Positions 7,186 to 14,100 of a DNA stretch of 17,303 bases are shown here, piece by piece. Source of the stretch: Actinomadura_C sp036008685 (GTDB lineage: Bacteria > Actinomycetota > Actinomycetes > Streptosporangiales > Streptosporangiaceae); contig DASYNF010000232.1 in assembly GCA_036008685.1 (NCBI GenBank), positions 1-17,303 on the forward strand. The letters run 5' to 3'. The position numbers were made by a program, and so were the translations under genes. The notes beneath the pieces were generated by a model. That model was not told the DNA's origin. It ran no database searches and saw only the letters and a list, made by a program, of their open reading frames with translations. Positions within the stretch are counted from its first letter, which is position 1. Every line of letters starts with the position of its first letter.

Positions 7186-7575
7186 ACGATGGCGGTGCCG
7201 TTCCGGCTTTTCCATGGGCCGCCGGCCGGTCGCGAAGGAAGGGCGGGCTCGCGGGTGAGGGTGTTCGTCCGGTGTCCGGCCCTGCCCTCTCACCTGGTGG
7301 AATACGTGTCCGGTGATGAGGGCGACACGGACAGTTGCTACCCTTTTATGTAAAACACTCGTCAACCCTGATTTATCGGCGTTTCGCCTGTTTCGTCAGG
7401 CGTAAGAGCGCTGGCGAAACATCTGGATAGCCATGTAGTGGCGGCTGGACAAATGGGCTCGATGCCCATTCGCAGGCGCGGGAGGCGCGATGAGCGCGCC
7501 CATGATCGCAGCCTGATTCTGCAATTCCGGCTCTCGGCCTGAAGGGGCTCTGATCGCCCCGAGGGGGTATTCGCC
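7186..7575 (+). promoter_or_regulatory. 390-bp non-coding stretch; hairpin-rich putative 5' leader
   Basis: No gene is seen here. From about 7330 the sequence is locally AT-richer (CCCTTTTATGTAAAACAC), a plausible promoter area. The following 195 bases before the start at 7576 are crowded with potential hairpins. GTTTCGCC (7381-7388) pairs with GGCGAAAC (7413-7420), and overlaps the alternative CGCCTG (7385-7390) with CAGGCG (7397-7402). AATGGGC/GCCCATT lies at 7452-7470 and GGCGCG/CGCGCC at about 7483-7499. GGGGC/GCCCC sits just before the ribosome site. The first two are mutually exclusive. I could not match this to a known riboswitch class. A weak stem at 7254-7294 could end the LOG transcript. 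Confidence 0.35.
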
Positions 7576-7929
7576 ATGGCAGTTCTCAAGCGCATGGCCG
7601 TCGGTATGACCGCTCTCGTCTTCGCGGGCACGGTGCCCCTCGGCGTGGACTCCGCCGTCGCGCTGACCCCGCCGAACAGTGGAGTGGTGGCCGCCGCGTC
7701 CGGTCATCTGACCGTGGCGGCGCAGGACGACGGACGGCGAGACAGACATGACGGCAGCAGCAACAGCGGCAGGGACGGCTGTAGCGGCAGGACGGTGATC
7801 CAGGGAAAGAGTGAGGGAGACGTGAACGGAACGTGGCGGCCCGATGTCACCGGTCTGCCACCGGCACCGCCGCGGAAGCGGACTGAACGAGCCCACGGCG
7901 GGACACGGCAGGTGGCCGGCGTCCCATGA
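7576..7929 (+). CDS. Small secreted protein of unknown function
   Basis: 117 aa, not recognised. The start is well supported: GAGGGGG (7561-7567) lies eight bases upstream of ATG 7576. The N-terminus MAVLKRMAVGMTALVFAGTV has a basic end and hydrophobic core, with an Ala-x-Ala-like site near residue 29, so it is a signal peptide. The mature part begins LTPPNSGVVAAASG and becomes Asp/Arg/Ser/Gly-rich (about residues 50-75) with a single cysteine. Third-position GC is high over the first 55 codons and falls after that, so the 3' half may be degenerate or truncated. The final third overlaps, antisense, an unassigned minus-strand frame. No partner gene suggests a job. Confidence 0.5.
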   Translation: MAVLKRMAVGMTALVFAGTVPLGVDSAVALTPPNSGVVAAASGHLTVAAQDDGRRDRHDGSSNSGRDGCSGRTVIQGKSEGDVNGTWRPDVTGLPPAPPRKRTERAHGGTRQVAGVP

Positions 7930-8222
7930 TCGAGGCGGTCATGTCGAGCGCCTGCCGCACCGCCGGCGCCTCCCGCTCGCTCACCCGGAAGACCCGGGCC
8001 CCGAGGTAGGCGTAGACGGACACGGCGGCCGGCACGCCCGGGTCCGCGGCCGCTCGGCCGGGTGCGTCGTCCCGCCCGCCCGGACCCGGGAGTCCTGGAG
8101 GGGGCCGGGGAGACCTCGGCGATCCCGGTCCGCCCGTGGTCCCCGGCGGTCCCGGTGGCATCGACGACATAGATGACGAAATCGCCGATACTAAACCCAT
8201 GGGGTCCTAGCCGTAACTCCAT
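7930..8222 (-). other. Unassigned minus-strand coding-like fragment, possibly frameshifted
   Basis: Two minus-strand frames look protein-like in succession. From ATG 8222 one reads MELRLGPHGFSIGDFVIYVV and continues to about 8100 with G/C-rich third positions. Further on, another frame reads VSVYAYLGARVFRVSEREAP then AVRQALDMTASIMGRR (about 8060-7935), also with very high third-position GC. One ancestral gene broken by an indel near 8060-8100 would explain this. I recognise no family, and high-GC DNA can give such patterns by chance, so this is only a candidate. Confidence 0.25.
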
Positions 8223-8295
8223 GCCTCTGATCGTGGCACGATCGTGGTGCCGGCGGCGGGACAGGTCCGCTCAGGAGTCCCGCGCCGGTGGACGA

Positions 8296-8856
8296 GTGAG
8301 GAGTCTGATCGTGGTTCTCGCCATCGCGCTGGCGGCCGTGGCCGTCCTGGCCGCGGTCGTCGTCCTCGCCACGGGGCGAGGCGGGGAGCTGGCCGAGACC
8401 CATCCCGACCACCCTCCGCTGGCACTCCCGGGCACGCACCTGATGACCGGCACCGACGCGGCCCTTCTGCGGCTGCCCACCGGCCTGTGGGGATATCACC
8501 CCCGCATCACCGATGAGGCGCTCGAGCAGCTCGCCTTGACGCTCACCGAGCGGGACACCCGGATCGCGATCCTGGAAGAGCAGATCGCTCGGCTACGGGC
8601 CAGGCCGGCGGGGGATCTGAAGGACGGTCTCGGAAGCGCCGGTCTCGAAAGCGCAGGACTCGAGGGTGCTCCGGGCGCGAGCCGGTGGGATCCCGGACCC
8701 GAGCCGCAGGCTCCGCCGGCCTCACCACCCGATGTGCTGTCGGGGTCCGCCCGGGAACTGATGCCGGCGTTCGATCCGTACGACGAGCGTGTCCGGAGGC
8801 GGCCCGGCCCGTACGACCGCTCTGAGCGGCGTCACGAGCCGGGGTGGGACCGGTGA
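8296..8856 (+). CDS. Single-pass membrane protein with short coiled coil (Rv1209-like position)
   Basis: 186 aa from GTG 8296. The N-terminus is a membrane helix (SLIVVLAIALAAVAVLAAVV), then a segment GTDAALLRLPTGLWGYHPRI and a heptad-like helix EQLALTLTERDTRIAILEEQ. The C-terminal half is a Pro/Gly/Asp/Arg-rich disordered tail. This resembles the DivIVA-domain-like membrane proteins found next to tag in actinobacteria, in the position of Rv1209 in M. tuberculosis, suggesting a scaffold at the membrane. The start is uncertain: in-frame ATG 8221 and GTG 8233 are also possible, but 8296 begins right at the membrane helix as in relatives. Its TGA overlaps the next gene's GTG. Confidence 0.65.
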   Translation: MRSLIVVLAIALAAVAVLAAVVVLATGRGGELAETHPDHPPLALPGTHLMTGTDAALLRLPTGLWGYHPRITDEALEQLALTLTERDTRIAILEEQIARLRARPAGDLKDGLGSAGLESAGLEGAPGASRWDPGPEPQAPPASPPDVLSGSARELMPAFDPYDERVRRRPGPYDRSERRHEPGWDR

Positions 8857-9281
8857 GCCGGGTTCTCGCGTCCGTGGGCACGGGTGTCGAGGCGAGCGCG
8901 GAGCGGACCTTTGACGTCCTCACGGACTGGGAGCGGCATGGGGAGTGGATGCCCTTCACCGAGGCTCATGGCGGCCACGGCGTCGGCGCCACGCTCGAGG
9001 GGCGGACGGGCATCGGCCCGCTGGGCTTCCTCGACACGATGGTCATCACGGATTGGCGCGATGGGCGCCGGGTGGCCGTACGCCACACCGGCCGGCTGGT
9101 CCGCGGGAAGGCGTCGTTCGAGATCACGCCCCTGCCGGACGGCCGGTGCGCCATCGTGTGGGCCGAGGATCTCGATCTCCCCTTGGGGCCGTTCGGCCGG
9201 GTCGGCTGGATCGTGGTGGGCCCCGTGGCCCGCTGGTTCATGCGGCTGGGGTTGCGGCGACTGGGAAGGCTGGCGGCATGA
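8853..9281 (+). CDS. SRPBCC-family protein (polyketide cyclase/dehydrase-like fold)
   Basis: 142 aa. The START-like SRPBCC fold is indicated by VEASAERTFDVLTDWERHGE at the N-terminus (helix after the first strand), GIGPLGFLDTMVITDW in the middle, and the closing amphipathic helix GWIVVGPVARWFMRLGLRRL. Such proteins bind hydrophobic ligands; no catalytic residues can be assigned. GTG 8853 gives a 4-base GTGA overlap with the upstream stop and is preceded by a G-rich stretch. In-frame GTG 8844 would add only three residues. It overlaps tag by ATGA at its end. The three genes from 8296 to 9877 are thus translationally coupled, but why this protein is linked to a DNA repair enzyme is not evident. 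Confidence 0.8.
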   Translation: MSRVLASVGTGVEASAERTFDVLTDWERHGEWMPFTEAHGGHGVGATLEGRTGIGPLGFLDTMVITDWRDGRRVAVRHTGRLVRGKASFEITPLPDGRCAIVWAEDLDLPLGPFGRVGWIVVGPVARWFMRLGLRRLGRLAA

Positions 9282-9877
9282 GCGCGGTGACGGGTACGGA
9301 CGGCCTGGCGCGGTGTCCCTGGGGGGTCTCCACGCCGGACTACATCGCCTATCACGACGAGGAGTGGGGCCGGCCGGTCCGCGACGACCAGGGCGTCTAT
9401 GAGCGGCTGTGCCTGGAAGCCTTCCAGTCCGGGCTGTCCTGGCTGACGATCCTGCGCAAGCGCGAGGGCTTCCGTGCGGCCTTCGCCGGCTTCGACCCGG
9501 CCGAGGTCGCTCTCTTCGGAGCCGAGGACGTCGAACGGCTCATGTCCGACGCCGCGATCGTCCGCAACCGCGCCAAGATCGAGGCGGCCGTCCACAACGC
9601 ACGGGCGGCACTGGAGCTGCCGGAGGGACTGGCCGCGCTGGCCTGGCGGCATGCCGACCCGCACGCGCCCGCCCCGCGCGCCTCCGCCGACGTGCCCGCG
9701 TCCACACCCGGCTCCAAGGCCCTCGCCAAGGAGCTGAAGAAGCGCGGATTCCGCTTCGTCGGACCCACCACGGCCTATGCGTTGATGCAGGCCTGCGGTC
9801 TCGTCGACGACCACCTCGAGGCCTGCCACCGCCGCGGTGCCTACACCGGCGACCTCGCCGCCGCGGACGGCATCTGA
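9278..9877 (+). CDS. tag: DNA-3-methyladenine glycosylase I
   Basis: 199 aa helix-hairpin-helix-superfamily glycosylase that removes 3-methyladenine from alkylated DNA. The zinc-snap ligands are all present: Cys13 in RCPWGVS, His26 in YIAYHDEEWG, and His179 and Cys183 in DDHLEACHRRG. Glu47 in ERLCLEAFQSGLSWLTIL corresponds to the base-recognition Glu38 of E. coli Tag. RKREGFRAAFAGFDP and GSKALAKELKKRGFRFVGPT are further family signatures. ATG 9278 overlaps the SRPBCC stop (ATGA) and has GGAAGG upstream. The position matches Rv1210 in the M. tuberculosis gene order. A transporter remnant follows. Confidence 0.95.
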   Translation: MSAVTGTDGLARCPWGVSTPDYIAYHDEEWGRPVRDDQGVYERLCLEAFQSGLSWLTILRKREGFRAAFAGFDPAEVALFGAEDVERLMSDAAIVRNRAKIEAAVHNARAALELPEGLAALAWRHADPHAPAPRASADVPASTPGSKALAKELKKRGFRFVGPTTAYALMQACGLVDDHLEACHRRGAYTGDLAAADGI

Positions 9878-9929
9878 AGCCACCACGCCGACCGGCCTTG
9901 GGAGCCGGCGGGCGTGTCGCGATCACGGC

Positions 9930-10130
9930 CGGGCGGACGTCCGTGACGCGATCATCGGCGGCATCGCCGGCAGTGCCGGCGTCGTCACCAGCGCCGCCGT
10001 CATCATGACCGCGGCCTTCAGCGTCTTCGCCGTCCTGACCGCCATGGAGTACAAGATGATAGGGGCCGGGCTGTCGGTGGCCATCCTCATCGACGCCACC
10101 ATCGTGCGCGGCGTACTCCTGCCCGCCGCC
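9930..10130 (+). pseudogene. Remnant of an MMPL-family transporter C-terminus
   Basis: About 67 codons in one frame read VRDAIIGGIAGSAGVVTSAA, then VIMTAAFSVFAVLTAM and VAILIDATIVRGVLLPAA. This is the hallmark last transmembrane block of MMPL/RND-type lipid exporters, whose full length is about 700 residues or more. There is no start codon or RBS for it, and neither the upstream domains nor the usual C-terminal tail is present. The frame then runs antisense into the PaaG-like gene without homology. The 314-base gap between tag and that gene holds nothing else recognisable except the hairpin at 10154-10170. Confidence 0.75.
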
Positions 10131-10153
10131 ATATCCTCCTCGGACCTCTTCGC

Positions 10154-10170
10154 CGGAGCTCGGAGCTCCG
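10154..10170. terminator. Short hairpin between tag/MMPL remnant and the PaaG-like gene
   Basis: CGGAGCT (10154-10160) and AGCTCCG (10164-10170) form a perfect 7-bp stem with a 3-base loop between convergent genes. It could end transcription on either strand. Confidence 0.4.
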
Positions 10171-10191
10171 AGGGCCATGTCCAGGGCCAGG

Positions 10192-10977
10192 TCAACGGCC
10201 CTCGAAGACCGGCTTCTCCTTGCCGAGGAAGCTCCTCGTGGCGTTCTGGTGGTCTTCGGTCTTGGCACAGAGGTCCTGGAGCTCCGCCTCCTTCTCCAGG
10301 GCCGAGGCGAGATCGTGGGTCGCCGCGTGGTCGAGGGCCTGCTTGACGGCGCGGTAGGCGACGGTCGGGCCCGCGGCCAACCGGCCGGCCAGCTCCCGGG
10401 CCGCCTCGGCCAGGCGATCCGCGGGGACGACCTCGTTGACCAGGCCGAGTTCCCGGGCCCGGTCGGCCTTGACCGGCTCGGCGAGCAGCAGCAGCTCGGT
10501 GGCCTTGGCGTGACCGACCAGCCGTGGGAGTGTCCAGGACATGCCGCTGTCGGGTGCCAGCCCGATCTTGGTGAACGCCGTGGTGAAGGAGGCCTTCTCC
10601 GACGCGATCCGGAAGTCACAGGCGAAGGCCAGTGACGCTCCGGCGCCGGCGGCCACCCCGTTGACGGCCGCCACCACGGGCTTGGGCATCTCGGCCAGGG
10701 TCCGGGCGATCGGGTTGTAGTGGTCGCGCACGGTGTTGTCGAGTCCGCGGCCCGCCGACAGGTTGTCGGCATGTTCACGCAGGTCCTGTCCGGCGCTGAA
10801 GGCACGTCCGGACGCGGCGAGGACGACCGCACGTACGGCGTCGTCGCCGGCCGCGCGCTCCACGGCCGCCCGCAGCTCCTTCTTCATCTCCACGGTGAGC
10901 GAGTTCATCGCATCGGGCCGGTTGAGCGTTATCGTCGCGACGCCGTCGGTCAGCTCGTACAGCACGGTCTCGGACAT
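10192..10977 (-). CDS. Enoyl-CoA hydratase/isomerase, PaaG-like
   Basis: 261 aa crotonase-fold enzyme acting on acyl-CoA. The oxyanion-hole segments are ASGRAFSAGQDLREH and VAAVNGVAAGAGASLAFACD. The region KIGLAPDSGMSWTLPRLVGH resembles PaaG of E. coli (1,2-epoxyphenylacetyl-CoA isomerase), including the Asp in APDSG, rather than a standard hydratase with two catalytic Glu residues. The C-terminus ends in FLGKEKPVFEGR, typical of PaaG/FadB-like proteins. ATG 10977 has AGAGGA five bases upstream; a longer start at 11016 would add 13 unrelated residues. A PaaX-family gene lies 67 bp upstream on the same strand, so regulator and enzyme probably share a transcript. No other phenylacetate genes are nearby, so the substrate is open. 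Confidence 0.85.
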   Translation of the reverse strand: MSETVLYELTDGVATITLNRPDAMNSLTVEMKKELRAAVERAAGDDAVRAVVLAASGRAFSAGQDLREHADNLSAGRGLDNTVRDHYNPIARTLAEMPKPVVAAVNGVAAGAGASLAFACDFRIASEKASFTTAFTKIGLAPDSGMSWTLPRLVGHAKATELLLLAEPVKADRARELGLVNEVVPADRLAEAARELAGRLAAGPTVAYRAVKQALDHAATHDLASALEKEAELQDLCAKTEDHQNATRSFLGKEKPVFEGR

Positions 10978-11044
10978 CCTCGTCCTCTCGAACAGCGGGG
11001 GCTTTCCCGCGAACAAAGATCACGCCGGTGAGGGGTCGCCTCGA

Positions 11045-11917
11045 TCATGAAGGCGAAGCGGCCCGCAGGCAACGATCGACGAACCGGGCGGCTCCGGGCA
11101 AGAGACGTGCCGCCTCCGTGTCGAAGAAGCGCGCCGCTTCCGCGCCGGGCCAGCCGGGTGGCAGGAGGCTTGCGGGCAGGCCCGGATCGCGGAACAGGAA
11201 CTTACGCCATTCGTGCACCAGCCTGCTACGGACCGCGAAGGCCCGCTCATCCGCGTCCGCCTCCGGCGCCTCCGCCGGCTCGGTCGCCCGCTGCGCCGGC
11301 CGGGGGGTCCGGTCCCGGGATCTCGTTCCGCCGTCTCCGTCCAGGGCGGTGGTCCCGGAGGTCAGTGCCCGGGCCTCGGTGAGCCAGCGGTCATAGGAGC
11401 GGCCGAGTCCGTCGAGATCCCAGCTCCTCGCGACGAGCCCGCGGGCATCCCCGTCATAGGTCGAGCGGAACCGCTCCGCCCGTACCTGCTCGGCCTCCAG
11501 AAGGGGGTCGAGCTCGGGCGAGGGGCGGGGACCGATCCACGTGGTGTCGTCGAGCGGGGCATAGCCCAGATAGCCCAGGCCGGCGGCGAGCCGGTCGCGC
11601 CGGGCCCGGTCCCGCACCCGCTCGATGACGAGCAGTTGCCATCGGCCGTCCCAGGGGCCCAGGTTCCGATAGATCCGCTGGGCGGCCTCGTCGAGGCGGC
11701 GTACGGCCCGGGGGGTGACCGTGTAGGCCGGTCCGGCCGGGAGCCGTACGGGTTCCAGCCAACCCTGCCGGACCATGCGGGAGACCGCGGTCCGGACGGC
11801 CGGAGCGGCGATGTCCAGGGCCGCGAGCAGCCTTACGAGCGAAGCGATCGGGGCGGTGCCACCGCGGTCGCGCAGATGGTCACCGTAGAGGTCGAAGAGG
11901 GCCGAACGGGCATTCAT
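11045..11917 (-). CDS. PaaX-family transcriptional regulator
   Basis: 290 aa. Domain order follows PaaX: a winged-helix N-terminus (MNARSALFDLYGDHLRDRGG, then AVRTAVSRMVRQGWLEPVRL), a central domain (GPWDGRWQLLVIERVRDRAR, LGYLGYAPLDDTTWIGPRPS), and a C-terminal PaaX domain (ARSWDLDGLGRSYDRWLTEA, RSRLVHEWRKFLFRDPGLPA, LLPPGWPGAEA). Known PaaX proteins are repressors relieved by phenylacetyl-CoA. Unusually, about 45 disordered, charged residues (around 190-235) split the C-terminal domain between the RSYDRWL and VHEWRKF motifs. ATG 11917 has no clear Shine-Dalgarno sequence. It is divergent from DUF3117 and upstream of the PaaG-like gene, its likely target. Confidence 0.9.
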   Translation of the reverse strand: MNARSALFDLYGDHLRDRGGTAPIASLVRLLAALDIAAPAVRTAVSRMVRQGWLEPVRLPAGPAYTVTPRAVRRLDEAAQRIYRNLGPWDGRWQLLVIERVRDRARRDRLAAGLGYLGYAPLDDTTWIGPRPSPELDPLLEAEQVRAERFRSTYDGDARGLVARSWDLDGLGRSYDRWLTEARALTSGTTALDGDGGTRSRDRTPRPAQRATEPAEAPEADADERAFAVRSRLVHEWRKFLFRDPGLPASLLPPGWPGAEAARFFDTEAARLLPGAARFVDRCLRAASPS

Positions 11918-11975
11918 AGGTAGCCAGTCTGCCGATCTGGACGCTGATCGTTACCACTTCGCGGCCCGAAGACGA

Positions 11976-11990
11976 GATAATGAACCATTA
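11976..11990 (+). promoter_or_regulatory. Promoter of the DUF3117 gene with overlapping palindrome
   Basis: GATAAT (11976-11981) is the best -10 box in the window; TTACCA (11951-11956) could be its -35 at 19-bp spacing. The perfect palindrome TAATGAACCATTA (11978-11990) overlaps the -10 box and probable start point, a natural place for a repressor. The divergent PaaX-family protein is a candidate binder, by position only. Confidence 0.45.
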
Positions 11991-12048
11991 CAGATGACGT
12001 GGATGCGAGAGGCGGCCACGCGGCCCTAGGCAGGAAGGGGATGCACGC

Positions 12049-12216
12049 ATGGCGGCGATGAAGCCGCGGACAGGCGACGGTCCGCTTGAAGTGACCAAGG
12101 AGGGACGCGGAATCGTCATGCGTGTCCCGCTGGAAGGTGGCGGGCGCCTCGTCGTCGAGCTATCGGCCGACGAGGCCGGTGAGCTGGGCGACGCGCTCAA
12201 GAACGTGGTGGGTTAA
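12049..12216 (+). CDS. DUF3117 family microprotein
   Basis: 55 aa: begins MAAMKPRTGDGPLEVTKEGR, continues GIVMRVPLEGGGRLVVELSA, and ends in GELGDALKNVVG. This is the near-invariant DUF3117 family of actinobacteria (Rv1211 in M. tuberculosis, also next to tag there). The function is unknown. The protein is acidic to neutral with no membrane segment or cysteine. GGAAGGGG (12033-12040) lies eight bases before ATG 12049. A strong terminator follows, so it is probably a single-gene transcript from the GATAAT promoter. Confidence 0.93.
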   Translation: MAAMKPRTGDGPLEVTKEGRGIVMRVPLEGGGRLVVELSADEAGELGDALKNVVG

Positions 12217-12240
12217 CGGCCCATCGGCCCCGAGAAATGT

Positions 12241-12278
12241 CGGTGACGGTCCCGGTGGTAACGCCGGGGCCCTCACCG
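12241..12278 (+). terminator. Terminator hairpin after DUF3117
   Basis: CGGTGACGGTCCCGG (12241-12255) pairs with 12264-12278 over 15 positions with one mismatch and one G-T wobble, around an 8-base loop. It lies 25 bases after the DUF3117 stop and 31 bases before pepA, so the pepA promoter would have to lie in or after it unless readthrough occurs. Confidence 0.7.
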
Positions 12279-12309
12279 TTCTGATCGTGTTGTAAAAGGG
12301 GAGATTAAA

Positions 12310-13878
12310 GTGCCGGTCGAGACGCGGATCCGCTCCGTGGAGGGATCTGTACGCCAGGTGGCGTTGGACGCCGGAGCCGAGGTACTGGCCGTCCCGGTGC
12401 GCCCGGGGCCCGAGGCCGATGCGGCGATCGCCGAGCTGGCCGATCTCCTCGCGGTCGAGCCCGCGCAGTTGCTGGCCTATGAGAAAGCCACCGGAGACCC
12501 GGGCGAGATCATCGCCACATCGCTACGCCTTGCGGCGGAGACGCCGGAGGGGGCCGCGGACGGCGAGGGTGGTCACGTACGAGCGCTCCTGCTGTACGGG
12601 GTGGGCGATGCCTCTCCGTCGGCTCTGCGCCGTGCCGGTGCGGCGCTGGCCCGCCGTTGCAAGGGGCGTAAGACCGCGGTGGTGGCGGTTCCCGACGGCG
12701 ACCTGTCCGCCTTCGCGGAGGGGGCCTTGCTCGCCTCCTATGAGTTCCGGATCGGCGAGGCCTCCAAGAAGCGTCCGGTCCGCACGATCCTCGTGTGCGG
12801 CTCCGAGGCGGGGGGCCAGGCCGGGGATATGGCGAGCGGGACCCGAGGCGCCGAGACCGCGGCCGCCCTTGAGCGCGGCGTGGCCGGTGCCCGGGCGACC
12901 GCGCTGGCCCGTGACCTCACCAACATGCCCTCGACGGAGAAGTCCCCGGCCTGGCTGGCCGGTCGCGCGCAGGAGATCGCCGCCGAGTCCGGTCTGACCG
13001 TACGGATCCGCGACGAGGAGCAGCTGCGCGCCGAGGGCTTCGGCGGGCTGATCGCCGTGGGTGCCGGCTCGGCCCGCCCGCCGCGGCTCATCGAGCTGTC
13101 CTACGAACCGGAGTCGTTCACCGAGCACATCGTGCTGGTCGGCAAGGGGATCACGTTCGACACCGGCGGTCTGTCGCTCAAGCCCAACGCGAACATGAAG
13201 ACCATGAAGACCGACATGGCGGGTGGGGCCGTCGTCATGGCGGTCATGAGCGCACTGCGCTCCCTCGGCGCGGGCGTACGCGTGACCGGGTTGATCCCCG
13301 CGGCCGAGAACATGCCGTCCGGGTCGGCCATGCGGCCCAGTGACGTGATCACCCACTATGGGGGCAGGACCTCCGAGGTCCTCAACACCGATGCCGAAGG
13401 CCGGCTGGTCCTCGCCGACGCCTTGGCCTACGCGGACACGCGCCTGGACCCGGACATGGTCGTCGACGTGGCGACGCTCACCGGAGCGGCCAAAGTCGCC
13501 TTGGGCCTCAGGCACGGTGCCCTGTTCGCCACCGACGACGATCTGGCCGGCGCGCTCACGGACGCGGGCGCCGGCAGCGGCGAGCGGCTGTGGCGGATGC
13601 CGATGATCGACGAGTATCGGGAGGCCATCGAGTCCGACGTCGCCGACGTGGCCAACATCGAGCGGCGCGGCTTCGGCGGCGGGTCGATCATGGCGGCGCT
13701 CTTCCTGCGCGAGTTCGCGGGCAAGCGGCGCTGGGCGCATCTGGACGTGGCCGGCCCGGCCAGGGCGACCTCGGACGAGGCCGAGATCACCAAGGGCGCC
13801 ACCGGATTCGGCACCCGTCTGCTGCTGAACTGGCTCGCGCCGCAGAGCGTGCCGCACAGCGTGCCGCGGCCGTCCTGA
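12310..13878 (+). CDS. pepA: Leucyl aminopeptidase (M17)
   Basis: 522 aa dinuclear-metal aminopeptidase, cytosolic, releasing N-terminal residues from peptides. The variable N-terminal domain (about 1-190) is followed by the catalytic domain. There VGKGITFDTGGLSLKPN gives Lys279, Asp284 and Lys291, MKTMKTDMAGG gives Asp302, and the M17 signature NTDAEGRLVLADAL gives Asp361, Glu363 and Arg365. The spacing equals that of E. coli PepA to within one residue. The C-terminus adds a short tail after LLLNWLAPQ. GTG 12310 has AGGGGAG six bases upstream. In M. tuberculosis glgA and glgC occupy this side of the block, so the neighbourhood differs here. No lesions are seen. Confidence 0.96.
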   Translation: MPVETRIRSVEGSVRQVALDAGAEVLAVPVRPGPEADAAIAELADLLAVEPAQLLAYEKATGDPGEIIATSLRLAAETPEGAADGEGGHVRALLLYGVGDASPSALRRAGAALARRCKGRKTAVVAVPDGDLSAFAEGALLASYEFRIGEASKKRPVRTILVCGSEAGGQAGDMASGTRGAETAAALERGVAGARATALARDLTNMPSTEKSPAWLAGRAQEIAAESGLTVRIRDEEQLRAEGFGGLIAVGAGSARPPRLIELSYEPESFTEHIVLVGKGITFDTGGLSLKPNANMKTMKTDMAGGAVVMAVMSALRSLGAGVRVTGLIPAAENMPSGSAMRPSDVITHYGGRTSEVLNTDAEGRLVLADALAYADTRLDPDMVVDVATLTGAAKVALGLRHGALFATDDDLAGALTDAGAGSGERLWRMPMIDEYREAIESDVADVANIERRGFGGGSIMAALFLREFAGKRRWAHLDVAGPARATSDEAEITKGATGFGTRLLLNWLAPQSVPHSVPRPS

Positions 13879-13880
13879 CG

Positions 13881-13906
13881 CCACCGCGGCCCGTATCCGG
13901 CGGTGG
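13881..13906 (+). terminator. Hairpin after pepA
   Basis: CCACCGC (13881-13887) and GCGGTGG (13900-13906) form a 7-bp stem that can extend inward by two G-C pairs. It begins two bases after the pepA stop codon. Confidence 0.6.
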
Positions 13907-13936
13907 TCATGGGTCTACGGCGACATCGGCTTTGGT
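13905..13936. repeat. 32-bp motif, copy A (matches 15796-15827)
   Basis: Ungapped comparison with 15796-15827 gives 23 identical bases of 32, including the core GTCTACGG and TTGGT. Within this copy GTCTAC (13913-13918) faces GTAGAG (13935-13940), an imperfect inverted repeat that could bind a dimeric regulator. Confidence 0.45.
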
Positions 13937-14008
13937 AGAGGCGAACTGGCATTTCGGCCGACGCCTGCTCCGGCCGGATCGGCCACGCTCGAAGCTCAGG
14001 GCCCGGCT

Positions 14009-14056
14009 CCGTGTCTCCCCGCCTCTGCGCAGAGGCGGGGAGGCGGGGAGACACGG
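14009..14056. repeat. Long hairpin with an internal 22-bp palindrome
   Basis: The 17-mer at 14009-14025 is perfectly complementary to 14040-14056. Inside it, 14018-14039 is a perfect 22-bp palindrome (arms CCCGCCTCTGC/GCAGAGGCGGG). The two structures compete because GAGGCGGG occurs twice in tandem (14032-14039 and 14040-14047). It lies between pepA and the broken YqeB-like gene and may act as a terminator or leader element. Confidence 0.7.
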
Positions 14057-14100
14057 TGGACACGGCTGCCCGGGAAGAGGCCTTCGAGGGAGTCCGATCG

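Noticed and set aside
8173..8295. N-terminal extension of the coiled-coil membrane protein
   Set aside because: The extra residues are basic and unlike relatives, which begin at the membrane helix; no good ribosome site supports the earlier ATG.
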